DNA of 64,000 nucleotides. Origin: Planctomycetales bacterium. Its GTDB lineage: Bacteria > Planctomycetota > Planctomycetia > Planctomycetales > Planctomycetaceae. Both the position numbers and the translations under genes were made by a program. Positions 18,590 to 29,937 of the stretch are shown here, piece by piece. The notes below the pieces were generated by a model. The model worked only from the letters and a program-made list of their open reading frames with translations, ran no database searches and had not been told where the DNA came from. The DNA is taken from NCBI GenBank assembly GCA_026400835.1, contig JAPLOA010000054.1, positions 62,001 to 126,000 on the forward strand, written 5' to 3'. How positions within the stretch are numbered: position 1 is the stretch's first letter; each line of letters opens with the position of its first letter.

Positions 18590-19411
18590 TCAAGCCCTCA
18601 ACCCCGCCGCCTTCATTAAAACGGCTGTCGCAGTGTAGGCTTCTCGCACCCATTCTTCGATGCGGTTTGGTTCGGGCGAATACTCCAGCTCAATCGACAT
18701 CGTTCCGCCCATGTTCAGCTTTGCTATTTCATCAAGATACGGAGCAAAGTTCACGACGCCATATCCTGGTGGCAGATCGCCATGTTTGATGCCATCGCAG
18801 TCGGAAATATGAACATGAATCGCACGATCTTTCAGGCGGCTCAATTCTTCCGGAGCCACTTTCGCCAGATGCAGGTGGGACACATCAATATTGGCCGCGA
18901 GAGCCGGATGATTTACGGCATCCAGAAAACGAACCATGCTGTCGACACTATTGACGAGGGACAGTGGAAACGGTTCCAGCTCCATGGCGATCTTAAGGCC
19001 GAGCGAATCGGCGTAGTCGGCCAGTCGCCGGCAATTGTCGGCACCGGTTTGCCACTGTTCTGCCGGCGGAATAACTTCCTGATTCCAGATGTACTCCCCT
19101 AAAACCAGCAGCAGATTTTCAGCTTCCAGTTCATAGCAGAGATCCAGAAAACTGCGGCAACGGTCGAGATGAAATCGCTGCACCGACGGATTGAAGTCGA
19201 TCAGCCCTGTGGCCACGCAACACACGGACACAATTGGCAAGCCGGCTCGACTGCATTCGCGCCGAATCAACTGTCGCTCACGAACATCAATATCCAGTGG
19301 ATCAGTAAAGATGTCGATGGCATCAAAACCAATCTCGCGGGTCTTCTGAATTCCCCACGCGGTGTCTCGTCCGGCCTGAGCCCAGGCACTATTAATCAAT
19401 CCTAAACGCAT
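18590..19411 (-). CDS. TIM-barrel sugar phosphate isomerase/epimerase
   Basis: A 273-residue protein of the xylose-isomerase-like AP-endonuclease-2 superfamily, whose members isomerise or epimerise sugars with a bound metal. Visible barrel features are IGFDAIDIFTDP, SVCCVATGLIDFN, GLKIAMELEPFP, ANIDVSHLHLAKV, HVHISDCDG and MSIELEYSP; the E, D, H and E residues at strand ends fit metal ligands. I chose the ATG at 19411 with AAGGGAAGA upstream over a TTG two codons earlier. It precedes the KDG-type kinase on the same strand with a 146-base gap. Confidence 0.85.
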   Translation of the reverse strand: MRLGLINSAWAQAGRDTAWGIQKTREIGFDAIDIFTDPLDIDVRERQLIRRECSRAGLPIVSVCCVATGLIDFNPSVQRFHLDRCRSFLDLCYELEAENLLLVLGEYIWNQEVIPPAEQWQTGADNCRRLADYADSLGLKIAMELEPFPLSLVNSVDSMVRFLDAVNHPALAANIDVSHLHLAKVAPEELSRLKDRAIHVHISDCDGIKHGDLPPGYGVVNFAPYLDEIAKLNMGGTMSIELEYSPEPNRIEEWVREAYTATAVLMKAAGLRA

Positions 19412-19526
19412 CGCCAAAGTCTTCCCTTGTTAATCGTCCGGAGCGATTTGCTCCCTGCCCAATTCAGGCAGAGAAAACCTGGCCTGTCGGCCACGGGTTA
19501 AACGAAGGAACTGGTCGGACACGACA

Positions 19527-22091
<2,565 letters not shown>

Positions 22092-22161
22092 TCAACCGAG
22101 AACCTTCGGGAGATTTGAGATTCAAATTTGAAATCTCAAATAACCCACTCTTCTTATGAAT

Positions 22162-22473
22162 CTACCGAGCACGCACGTATCGAATTGATCGAATGTTGGA
22201 CTGAGGCAAATTGGTCTTCATTTGCTCCAGTACGGTTTCATGCATGAAGCCCCGCAACTCCTCAAGAGTTGCACTGTTGGTGACCACCACTTCCACAATG
22301 CCATCACGAACTTTGCGAGCTGTACTGCGTCGACCCAGGTCCGGGCCAACGATTCGCTTCCATTCGGCATCCAGGCTTTCCGCCGCCGAGCGGTTAACAA
22401 CGCCTGTACTGCGAATAAAACGCATCAAAGCGTTCTTCAGGGTTGACGGCGATGACAACATTTCATCAGACAC
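22162..22473 (-). CDS. dciA: DciA-like DUF721 protein
   Basis: DUF721/DciA proteins are thought to recruit or load the replicative helicase DnaB in bacteria lacking DnaC/DnaI. The 103-residue product has the conserved domain core SLDAEWKRIVGPDLGRRSTA followed by DGIVEVVVTNSATLEELRG and the terminal NLPQSNIRSIRYVRA. The GTG at 22473 is preferred because AAAAGGACTT precedes it; an ATG four codons later is possible. Position between dnaN and gyrB matches the place of this family in actinobacteria. It is probably co-transcribed with gyrB, 88 bases downstream. Confidence 0.82.
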   Translation of the reverse strand: MSDEMLSSPSTLKNALMRFIRSTGVVNRSAAESLDAEWKRIVGPDLGRRSTARKVRDGIVEVVVTNSATLEELRGFMHETVLEQMKTNLPQSNIRSIRYVRAR

Positions 22474-22573
22474 GCAGGGAAGTCCTTTTCGGGCGGGATA
22501 AAGCAGAAGTTTTAGTTTTGAAGTTTTCGGTTTTCGAACAAGCCTCAACCAACACTCATCATGGTGGCGATTT

Positions 22574-22601
22574 ACCGAACACTGAAAACCGAACACTGAA
22601 A
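22574..22601. repeat. perfect tandem 14-bp repeat ACCGAACACTGAAA
   Basis: Two exact copies (22574-22587, 22588-22601) lie just beyond the dnaN stop, in the dnaN-dciA spacer. A further GTTTTCGGTTTTCGA stretch nearby is partly complementary, so the spacer RNA could fold. Role unknown. Confidence 0.7.
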
Positions 22602-22612
22602 ATCGGCTTTTC

Positions 22613-23725
22613 CTATCGATCCTGTGACAATGGCATGATGACATATGTGTACGAATCTTCGACTCGGAAGACCGCCGCGGTATCCGAATCCGTCAGTTGC
22701 AGATCAACCAGAGTTTCCGGAGTCAGCACCTTCAGGAAATCCGCGACGTACTTCGGATCGAAAGTGATTTTTACTTCCTCGTGGTCATACTCGATCGGCA
22801 GTTCAATTTTTGACTCACCAATCGTGCTGGCCTGACTGCTGAGCGTCAGCATGGACGAACCAAACTGGAAGTCGACGCCTCGACTTTCTTCGTCGGTGAT
22901 AATCTGTGACTGACGAACAGCCGCGAAGAACGGAGCCACCGGCAGCGGAACATTCACGTTGCCGCTGCGAGGAATCACGTCGCGATAGCGCGGGAACCGG
23001 CCTTCCACAAGTCGACTGTAAACGGTACAGGCTCCGGATCGCATCATCACGTCGTTATCGTGAACGGCGATGTCAACAAACTCCGCCTGAGGATCAATCG
23101 AACGCTCCAGAAGAGACATCGCCTTCGTCGGCACGACGGTCGTCTTTGTCGGAGCCATCGGGTTGCCTTCTTTTTCGCAGGCAGCCGTTGCCACAGCCAG
23201 GCGTCGGCTGTCTGTGGCGGCCAGAGTGACGGTGCCTTCACCGAACTCAAGCAACAGGCCACCAAGGGCGTAGCGAGTGCTCTCTGTATCCGTAGCAAAC
23301 GACGTCCGGCGAATCATCTGCCTGAATACTGGAGCAGGAATTCGGAAGTAGTTCTGTTCGCTGAAAGACGGGACAGGTGGGAACTCCCGAGGATCTTCGG
23401 ACGAAAGCCGAAACTTGGCAGACGCAGCTTTCAGCGTGATGTTCTTTTCGTCGATCGTCAGGTCGAGCTGTTCGTCCTGCAGCTCGCGAAGGATGGAGGA
23501 AATTCGCTGTGTAGGAAGCAGGGCGTCTCCCGTTGAACTGGTGGTCACCCCACCAACTTTGAAGCGAATGGCCATTTCCTGATCGGTGCCCACCAGTTCC
23601 ACGCCGGAACTGCTGACCGCCATGAATACGTTTCGCAGGATGTCTTTTGGCGTACGCGATGGCACTGCCGAAGCCGCAATGGAAAATGCCGACGAAAACA
23701 AGGCGCGATTACAAGACAACTGCAT
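22613..23725 (-). CDS. dnaN: DNA polymerase III beta sliding clamp
   Basis: The clamp encircles DNA and tethers the polymerase. The 370-residue product has the expected three repeated domains: MQLSCNRALFSSAFSIAASA at the start, the central TDTESTRYALGGLLLEF with AATDSRRLAVA, and the C-terminal end YVIMPLSQDR, matching the usual YVVMPMR type ending. The length fits the family. ATG at 23725 is chosen as it begins the conserved N-terminal strand; an upstream alternative adds 11 unlikely residues. First gene of the leftward dnaN-dciA-gyrB series. Confidence 0.96.
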   Translation of the reverse strand: MQLSCNRALFSSAFSIAASAVPSRTPKDILRNVFMAVSSSGVELVGTDQEMAIRFKVGGVTTSSTGDALLPTQRISSILRELQDEQLDLTIDEKNITLKAASAKFRLSSEDPREFPPVPSFSEQNYFRIPAPVFRQMIRRTSFATDTESTRYALGGLLLEFGEGTVTLAATDSRRLAVATAACEKEGNPMAPTKTTVVPTKAMSLLERSIDPQAEFVDIAVHDNDVMMRSGACTVYSRLVEGRFPRYRDVIPRSGNVNVPLPVAPFFAAVRQSQIITDEESRGVDFQFGSSMLTLSSQASTIGESKIELPIEYDHEEVKITFDPKYVADFLKVLTPETLVDLQLTDSDTAAVFRVEDSYTYVIMPLSQDR

Positions 23726-24337
23726 GGGGAAGGCTGCTCCGCAATTCAAAATAGTCAACGGCCTGACTCAATTCCTTGAGCCGACGTCCCGCTTCGGGAG
23801 TTCATTTTCGGAAGAGCGGAGTTTATCAGAATCGTTCGGAATGCGGTATGCTGACGGGCTGCCGTTTGCCACGTTCCGTAAAGGTTTGGAGCCTCCGGAG
23901 TCCCCTGTTCGAATCCGGGTCTTTTCGCCGCTTTTCAACGGCGAAATTCCTGCTGCCGGGGCAGTTTTCAGGTCGGATTTGTGGCGAATCGAAGAACGCT
24001 TTAGAATTCTGCCCCGGGAGACCCGCTGCGGTGTCAAATTGCGGTGGGAGTTCAGTCAAGAAAGCTGGTGCAAAGCCCACCCAGGGGCAGTCCCGGAAAC
24101 AATGCGCAAGTCAGCCGCTTTGTGGCATCATCACCCGAAGCGTCAGCGAGGGATGCGACTCTGTTGCACCCATCCCTCGCTCACGCTTCGGGTTATGTTG
24201 AAGCGGAGCCGGATTCCGGGATTGATATTGTAATCTGGGTGGTTCCAACAATCTTTTCGGCTCCTGATGGTTACGCGGCTCGTTTCTCGGCTAAGATCGC
24301 CGCAAAATAACTGATACTCCTGTCTCAAACTGTCTGA
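23726..24337. other. divergent spacer between dnaN and serC
   Basis: This 612-base region separates the leftward dnaN series from rightward serC. It carries repeat copy A3 (24132-24194) and a stretch near 23885-23940 with a T-arm-like GTTCGAATCC that does not fold into a full tRNA. Spurious frames cross it on both strands. I do not see DnaA-box clusters convincing enough to call an origin. Confidence 0.5.
24132..24194. repeat. inverted repeat ACCCGAAGCGTCAGCGAGGG, copy A3
   Basis: Left arm CACCCGAAGCGTCAGCGAGG and right arm CCTCGCTCACGCTTCGGGTT are almost perfectly complementary over 24 bases, with a centre of about 17 bases. It is the least diverged of the three copies in the window (others at 17082 and 17228). 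It lies 140 bases upstream of serC. Confidence 0.88.
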
Positions 24338-25438
24338 ATGAAAGTTGCATCCGCGATGACTCGTCGCATCTGGAATTTCTCCGCCGGTCCTGCTGTACTG
24401 CCCGAAACTGTTCTCGAGGAAGCTCGCGAAAACCTGCTTTCCCTGGGAAACACGGGCGTCGGCATCTGTGAACATTCGCATCGTGGCAAGCCGTTTATGG
24501 CCGTCGCAGCGGAAGCGGAATCACTGTGCCGCGAACTGGCCGGCATCCCGGACGACTACGCCGTGCTCTTCCTGCAGGGCGGTGCGTCGCTGCAGTTTTC
24601 GATGGTGCCGATGAATCTGCTGCCTGCCGATCGCACAGCCGATTATCTGATCACCGGCATGTGGGCCGAGAAAGCTCTGAAGGAAGCCAAGTCCGTCGGG
24701 AAGACTCATGTGGCCTGCACCAGCAAGGACGCGAACTTCAATTACATTCCGGAATCCTGCTCTTACAGCGACAATCCGGCTTACGTTCATTTCACATCGA
24801 ACAACACGATCTTCGGAACTCAGTTCCAGTCGGAGCCTGTGGCCATTCCCAGCTCCGCGTTTCTGGTGTGCGACGCCAGCAGCGATATCTTCAGCCGCCC
24901 GATCGACATTCGCAAGTACGGCCTGATCTACGCAGGTGCTCAGAAGAATCTGGGCCCCAGCGGAGTCACCCTGGTGATCATGCGAAAAGACCTTGTCGAT
25001 GCGGGCAACAAGAATCTCGCGACGATGCTGCAGTATCGAACTCATGCCGAAAATGAGTCGATGTACAACACGCCTCCAACATTCGGCATCTACCTGATGA
25101 TGCTGGTTTTCCGCTGGATCAAGGCTCAGGGCGGTTTGGCCGCTATGGAAACTCGCAACAAAGCGAAAGCCGCAGTTCTTTATGATCATCTGAAGTCCAG
25201 CAGCCTGTTTAAATCGACAGCGAAGCCAGGCAGCGGATCTATGATGAACGTTACGTTCGTCACGGGCAACGAAGACAAGGACAACGCGTTCGTCAAAGCA
25301 GCCGAAGCCAGGGGCTTCAGTGGCCTGAAGGGACATCGCAGCGTCGGCGGAATGCGTGCCAGTATCTACAACGCATTTCCCCCGGAAGGCGTTGAAGCCC
25401 TTGTGCAGTTTATGAAGGACTTTGAGGCCTCAGCGTGA
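24338..25438 (+). CDS. serC: phosphoserine aminotransferase
   Basis: SerC converts 3-phosphohydroxypyruvate and glutamate to phosphoserine in serine synthesis and acts in pyridoxal phosphate synthesis. The product (366 residues from 24338, or 360 from the ATG at 24356) has the N-terminal [15 protein letters not shown], the phosphate-binding [18 protein letters not shown], the PLP lysine in [12 protein letters not shown], and the C-terminal [18 protein letters not shown]. The second ATG may be the true start, since family members begin close to the NFSAGPA motif. The last codons overlap the next gene, so the two are co-translated. Confidence 0.96.
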   Translation: MKVASAMTRRIWNFSAGPAVLPETVLEEARENLLSLGNTGVGICEHSHRGKPFMAVAAEAESLCRELAGIPDDYAVLFLQGGASLQFSMVPMNLLPADRTADYLITGMWAEKALKEAKSVGKTHVACTSKDANFNYIPESCSYSDNPAYVHFTSNNTIFGTQFQSEPVAIPSSAFLVCDASSDIFSRPIDIRKYGLIYAGAQKNLGPSGVTLVIMRKDLVDAGNKNLATMLQYRTHAENESMYNTPPTFGIYLMMLVFRWIKAQGGLAAMETRNKAKAAVLYDHLKSSSLFKSTAKPGSGSMMNVTFVTGNEDKDNAFVKAAEARGFSGLKGHRSVGGMRASIYNAFPPEGVEALVQFMKDFEASA

Positions 25439-26244
25439 GCAGCCCCGGAAACGATTCGTCCGCGAAAAAGAAGCCCGCGCCAGTGGAACCGGTTCCTGAC
25501 CGTTCCACTGCCGACGTGGGTATCGTGTGTACTCATAAGGGCGAGCTGAAGGCGTTTCTAAAGCGAGTTGACCGGCAGCGAAATTACACAGAAAAGAAGA
25601 TCACTGTTCGCGGCGGCTTTCTGGGCGAGACAATTCGCCTGGTGATTGCCGAAGCAGGTGAAGGCTACGCTTCTCATCGAGCCGCCACGGAACTTTTGAT
25701 CAACGAGCATCGTCCGGCATGGATTTTGGCGATAGGCTTTAGTTCATCGCTTACGGCCGACATCAAGCCGGGCGATATCGTGCTGTCGAATGAAATCAGC
25801 GATACGCACGTCAATAGCCTTCCCGTCAAGTGTACCCTGGCTCCTCGCAAACGAATTCACGTGGGTAAGCTGATTGTGGCGGATCGGCATCCGGTGACTC
25901 CAGCTGAGAAATTGGCACTCGCCGAAAAATTTCCAGGTCTCGCGGTCGACACCAGTAGCCTCGCGGTTGCTCAGGTTTGTCAGGAACGTAATGTTCGCTT
26001 CATGGCGATTCGAGGCATCGTGGATACTCTGGAAGAAGAAATCCCCGAGCAGTCCGCGTCAATGATTTTTCATCCGACCAGCCGAGCTCTGGGGTCCGCC
26101 ATCGGCACGATGTTCAAGGGACTTCGCAAGATGTCTGAAATGAACTCGTGGCGAGAACGAGCCAACACCGTGTCGGCCAATCTCGATCAATTCGCGTCGG
26201 GAATCATCGAGCAGATCGCAGAAGCCATCGAGCGGAAGCGATAG
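25435..26244 (+). CDS. nucleoside phosphorylase superfamily protein (MTA/SAH nucleosidase-like)
   Basis: A 269-residue protein with the fold of purine nucleoside phosphorylases and methylthioadenosine/S-adenosylhomocysteine nucleosidases. Features are [15 protein letters not shown] at the start, the glycine-rich [19 protein letters not shown], the segment [15 protein letters not shown] and the later [20 protein letters not shown], where family enzymes have the ribose-binding ME motif, here less clear. The first 25 residues are a basic, proline-rich tail. The GTG start shares four bases with the serC stop (GTGA), preceded by GAGG. Substrate unknown; some relatives only bind nucleosides or hopanoid intermediates. 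Confidence 0.75.
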   Translation: MSSPGNDSSAKKKPAPVEPVPDRSTADVGIVCTHKGELKAFLKRVDRQRNYTEKKITVRGGFLGETIRLVIAEAGEGYASHRAATELLINEHRPAWILAIGFSSSLTADIKPGDIVLSNEISDTHVNSLPVKCTLAPRKRIHVGKLIVADRHPVTPAEKLALAEKFPGLAVDTSSLAVAQVCQERNVRFMAIRGIVDTLEEEIPEQSASMIFHPTSRALGSAIGTMFKGLRKMSEMNSWRERANTVSANLDQFASGIIEQIAEAIERKR

Positions 26245-26279
26245 TGTTTCCGTAGGATGGGCATTCCTCCCCGTCGAGA

Positions 26280-26308
26280 CCTGGTCGGACAAGAATGTCC
26301 AATCTACA
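26280..26308. repeat. dispersed repeat, TTGGACATTCYTGTCCGA family, copy 2
   Basis: GGTCGGACAAGAATGTCCAA is the reverse complement, with one change, of the element after prfB at 1846-1874. It lies between convergent genes (nucleosidase and purN), where it might help end both transcripts. Confidence 0.6.
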
Positions 26309-26378
26309 CGTTGGAGTTTGGCAATGACGTACGCACCCACGCCTTGAAGCGAACCCTCGCCACTGAAGTGCGGACAAG

Positions 26379-27065
26379 CTACGTTGCGGTTCGATTTCCC
26401 ACGATGCGTACCTTGCCCGACGCCAGCATTCGGATGGCCTCAGGATACGCGATTTTTTCCTGCTCAAAGACCAGCGATGCCAACTCATCCGCCGTACAGA
26501 GATCAGGAACGGCAACCGTGCGTTGCAGGACGATTGGACCCTGGTCGTATTCGTTGTTGGCGAAGTGAACGGTGCAACCGCTGACTTTCACGCCACGTTC
26601 AATCGCCGCTTCGTGAACATGATGGCCAAAGAATCCATGTCCACAAAAAGCCGGTATCAACGACGGATGAATGTTGAGCACTCTCCAGCGAAAATCATCG
26701 GGCACATGCAGCAGACTCAGGAAGCCGGCCAGAGTCACGAGATCCACATTTGCTGCCCGCAGTTCCGCAAAGACGGCTCGACTAAAATCACCGACACCTG
26801 AAAAATCGCGAGGACGAATCACCTGGCAATTAAGACCAGCCGCCAGAGAACGTTCAACGCCCTTGCAGGTTCGCTGACTGGCGATCACCAGCGGAACCTC
26901 AGCATTCAACTGCCCGCTGCGAATCTGATCCAAAAAATTCAGCAACGTTGTTCCGCCACCGCTGATCAGAACTCCCAGACGAATCGGACGATCTGTGATG
27001 GGCTTCAGAGGCTGAATGGCAGAGTTGTCTGTCTGAAAATTGCAGGCGTTAGCCGAAGTGGTCAT
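26379..27065 (-). CDS. purN: phosphoribosylglycinamide formyltransferase
   Basis: PurN transfers the formyl group of 10-formyltetrahydrofolate to GAR in purine synthesis. The 228-residue product has the phosphate-binding LGVLISGGGTTLLNFLD, the catalytic asparagine and histidine in VLNIHPSLIPAFCGHGFFG, and the catalytic aspartate in SGCTVHFANNEYDQGPIV. Family members usually have about 190-215 residues; the extra length is a short N-terminal tail. The start ATG overlaps the stop of the preceding large gene by four bases (ATGA), so translation is probably coupled. Confidence 0.95.
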   Translation of the reverse strand: MTTSANACNFQTDNSAIQPLKPITDRPIRLGVLISGGGTTLLNFLDQIRSGQLNAEVPLVIASQRTCKGVERSLAAGLNCQVIRPRDFSGVGDFSRAVFAELRAANVDLVTLAGFLSLLHVPDDFRWRVLNIHPSLIPAFCGHGFFGHHVHEAAIERGVKVSGCTVHFANNEYDQGPIVLQRTVAVPDLCTADELASLVFEQEKIAYPEAIRMLASGKVRIVGNRTAT

Positions 27066-29302
27066 CCGCGAGTAGGCTCAATTCTGGGATCAGCAAACGG
27101 GCCGGAAAATCGATCCTGCGAAGTTTGATGGAAATCAGGTCGTTCGTCCACCAGAGACAGCAGTCGCCTTCGCTCTCTCCGATCACGCTGCACTCGCCCC
27201 CATACAGTCATCGTGACCAGCAAAGTCAGAAAGCCCAGGAACAACACAAGCGTATCACTGATCGGACGCGTTTCACTTTTGGCCTGAGCCAGCAACGGCG
27301 AGTTGGCTCGGATATGTCCATCCTTCGCCAGAGTCAGAATATGTTTCGCGGACGGATTCCAGCTGACATGTCCGGCCAGCAGCAATGGAGCCAGGCGATT
27401 CTCCTGCTGTGAACGATACACATACATCTTGAAGAAGCAGCCTGTCACAGTCACAGAATCGATAAGCTCGCTTCCAACCGGAAACTCCGCTGGCAACGAA
27501 GGTGTCACGATCACCGCCGGATTGTTCTGCGAATCCTCCGTGAACAGCCACAGTTCATGCAAAGGTTGTCCATTGAACAGCGTCGAGTCACCGTTGTACG
27601 TGATGACACGACGCACATGGCCGCGAAGAGTCACCAACCGACCCTGCCAGTGGTCGGGATTTTGAAACACATCCACGAAGAGCGGAAACGTTTCCGGATT
27701 CCGCTGGTGCTCAAGGTACTTACTTTTTCGAAACCCGATCTGCCGCTCAAGCCTGCGGAGTTTTGTCTCGTAGCCTTCTTTTCCCGGCGTATCGGCTTTC
27801 GAAAGCGTTCCACCTCGAAGCTGATTGTCCAGCACGATTCGATCGGCTCCGGCCTTCTCAACCATATTCACCAGCAGCTTTTGAACTCGAATCTTCTGTT
27901 CCTCAGCAGCAATCGAAGCCTGCACTTTGCTGCTCGTTAACTGCAGCTGTCGCAACGTCTCGTGGTACAGCCAGCTCTCGTCGTCATTCACCTTGCGACG
28001 AGAACGCACATGATCACGAACATACTCATCATAAGGACGCGGCGTCAGTACTCGCACAACATCCGAAAACACCAGCGGCTGTCTCTGCCACAGTTTGACA
28101 AACCAGCCTTTCACCATCACCGGCATTGCAACGCGTTTATCAATCGGCCATGCAGAAGACGGCTGATTCTGAGATTGCGGATCGACGTAGCTGATCGCAT
28201 CTACCATCGCGATCATTTCCTGAGTCAGAAAGTTTCTCAGGATACCGCGTTGCAGAGTAATCAGCCGTTCTTCACCTTCCAGTGTGCGACGAGCCTGCAG
28301 CTCCTTTGGTCCAAGAGGCGTGAACATGCCGTAGAGCACAACCGGTCGCCCCACGAAATCTCGCGGATGTGATTGCATATCGAGCTGCAGTGAATAGTTC
28401 TTGATCTGCGGCAAGTCGCTGGAATGATCCGTGGTCGAGATAATACGGCGTGTCGCTTTGTCGTTTGGATCAGATAATTCCGGCAGAGACGCCGACAACT
28501 GTACCTTGCCATTCTCCCACGCCTGTCTGCGAACTTCTGCATAGCGATAGAAGGCGGTTTCCCAGGCACTGGTGACGTTAGCGTTTTCCGGCAACTGACT
28601 GGGAGCCAGCGTTCGTCGAGCCAGCGCAGCTCGGATCAGCTCGACGTAGTTGTCCTCTTCCGATTCTGAAAGGTTTGGTTTTCCATGCGAGAAATTCCAT
28701 TCCTTACCGATTTCAATATCAGCCACAGATACCGGCTGAAGCGACCAATTGAAGGCTCCTTCGGTCGTCAGGTCGTCGGCATTTTCTCCCGGCAGAACAC
28801 GGCGTTCTTCATCCGGATCAATGCCGGTTGACGGTCGCACTGCCCCGGAAGGTCTACGCGGACTAAACGGCGCGTCTTCATCAAGAGGCTGCAGGCGAAT
28901 TCCACCATCCGGATCCGTATCATTGTCGAGAGGATCCAACGCTGCGGGAAAACGAGGAGTACCGGGATCTCGCGTTTCGGGACGCATCCGTGGACGCGGC
29001 AGCACGCGTGGGTCCGGTTCCGACGGGCGACTCCGAGGAACCTCGTCGTCATTCAGCGACGGAAAATCGGGCAGCGGCGGGAAGAGTTCATCCCCGCCAG
29101 AAATTGTTGCCGAGCCGCGCGACGGTCTGCGTTCGTCGGCCAACAATTCATCGGCCAACAAAATGGACGAGGCAAAAAACGGCAAGCCAGCAAGCGCGGT
29201 CACATGGCCAAGCAAACAGAGTGCGAGAAACAGCATTCCCTGCTGTGCCTGTCGGCCTGAAGATTTGGGGGCGGCTGATTCCATCGGCGTTAACGTCTTC
29301 AT
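27062..29302 (-). CDS. large membrane-anchored hypothetical protein
   Basis: I cannot assign a function to this 746-residue protein. It has an N-terminal hydrophobic segment (MLFLALCLLGHVTALAGLPFFA), a long acidic, proline-rich low-complexity stretch (about 55-170), a globular middle and a C-terminal membrane helix (TLVLFLGFLTLLVTMTVWG) followed by a basic tail. Two internal segments look alike, FVGRPVVLYGMFTPLG and WQGRLVTLRGHVRRVI, each followed by strands resembling small OB-like beta barrels. This suggests a duplicated binding module in the periplasm. It overlaps purN by four bases; the link to purine synthesis may be only transcriptional. Start ATG at 29302. Confidence 0.75.
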   Translation of the reverse strand: MKTLTPMESAAPKSSGRQAQQGMLFLALCLLGHVTALAGLPFFASSILLADELLADERRPSRGSATISGGDELFPPLPDFPSLNDDEVPRSRPSEPDPRVLPRPRMRPETRDPGTPRFPAALDPLDNDTDPDGGIRLQPLDEDAPFSPRRPSGAVRPSTGIDPDEERRVLPGENADDLTTEGAFNWSLQPVSVADIEIGKEWNFSHGKPNLSESEEDNYVELIRAALARRTLAPSQLPENANVTSAWETAFYRYAEVRRQAWENGKVQLSASLPELSDPNDKATRRIISTTDHSSDLPQIKNYSLQLDMQSHPRDFVGRPVVLYGMFTPLGPKELQARRTLEGEERLITLQRGILRNFLTQEMIAMVDAISYVDPQSQNQPSSAWPIDKRVAMPVMVKGWFVKLWQRQPLVFSDVVRVLTPRPYDEYVRDHVRSRRKVNDDESWLYHETLRQLQLTSSKVQASIAAEEQKIRVQKLLVNMVEKAGADRIVLDNQLRGGTLSKADTPGKEGYETKLRRLERQIGFRKSKYLEHQRNPETFPLFVDVFQNPDHWQGRLVTLRGHVRRVITYNGDSTLFNGQPLHELWLFTEDSQNNPAVIVTPSLPAEFPVGSELIDSVTVTGCFFKMYVYRSQQENRLAPLLLAGHVSWNPSAKHILTLAKDGHIRANSPLLAQAKSETRPISDTLVLFLGFLTLLVTMTVWGRVQRDRRERRRLLSLVDERPDFHQTSQDRFSGPFADPRIEPTRG

Positions 29303-29437
29303 GGCTTAGGTTTTCCATTCCGCAAAATGCCAGTTCTGCGAAGTTTAGGAGTTCTGCGTGGTGATTTACCAGTGCGGAATCGATGAATCTGGACTACTGA
29401 TCACATCCGGCTCGCCGCAGTCTTGTTGACTTCGTGG

Positions 29438-29537
29438 CGCTGGCTTCAGCCAGCGAGCCTATAAATTTGTGGGTCCTGCGGACTGAAGTCCGCCCTGCAT
29501 GAGTGCCAAAATCAGGCTGAAGCCCGCACTACGAATG
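29438..29537. repeat. cluster of short palindromes with GCTGAAG/ACTGAAGTCCGC motif
   Basis: CGCTGGCT-TC-AGCCAGCG (29438-29455), GCGGACT-GA-AGTCCGC (29478-29493) and GGCTGAAGCCCGC near 29515-29527 are three related small hairpins in a row. The CTGAAG core is shared and the units are spaced by 25-40 bases. It looks like a dispersed repeat of the genome and not a gene feature. Confidence 0.65.
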
Positions 29538-29770
29538 CAATCGGCGACTGAATCTGCTGACCGTACGGACGCAAAACATGCTCATTTTCCGCCATTCACG
29601 TGATCGTCCCCGGGACGTCCATGGCGTTGTTTCCGTTACAGATCCGACAACCACGAATCGCCAGAATTCCCGGGACGCACTTCCGTGTGCACGACGATAT
29701 TGAAGTGGCCTATGGATGATTAGGCATTGAAAATCCGAACGTTAACCGTTATCCAACGGTTTCCAGCTGT

Positions 29771-29808
29771 CGCCGTCATCGTTCAACCCCCTCTGAACGG
29801 TGACGGCG
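29771..29808. promoter_or_regulatory. 15-bp stem-loop upstream of xerD
   Basis: CGCCGTCATCGTTCA (29771-29785) pairs with TGAACGGTGACGGCG (29794-29808) with one G-T position around an eight-base loop ACCCCCTC. It lies about 130 bases before the xerD start. It may be in the xerD leader or be a terminator of nearby transcription. No T tract follows. Confidence 0.55.
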
Positions 29809-29937
29809 ATCTTCATTGGCGGACTGCGGCATTTGTTGTCGGTTTCCTCCTTGTGGGTTTCCGCCCTCGCGGTGTCCATTTGTTGGTAGGATGTCAAAGT
29901 TTTTATCTCGTTACGCTGCTTGAAACAGGAGTCCTTG

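Larger units (their letters stand above)
29303..29937. other. spacer between the large hypothetical and xerD with repeats
   Basis: This 635-base region lies between divergent genes. It contains a cluster of small palindromes (29438-29537) and a strong stem-loop (29771-29808) listed separately. No convincing coding frame was seen. Confidence 0.5.

Noticed and set aside
23880-23945. tRNA-like stretch with GTTCGAATCC and a TTTGGAG anticodon-like loop
   Set aside because: The T-arm has a mismatch, no acceptor stem partner is found at the right distance and the D-arm is missing. At best a decayed tRNA end.
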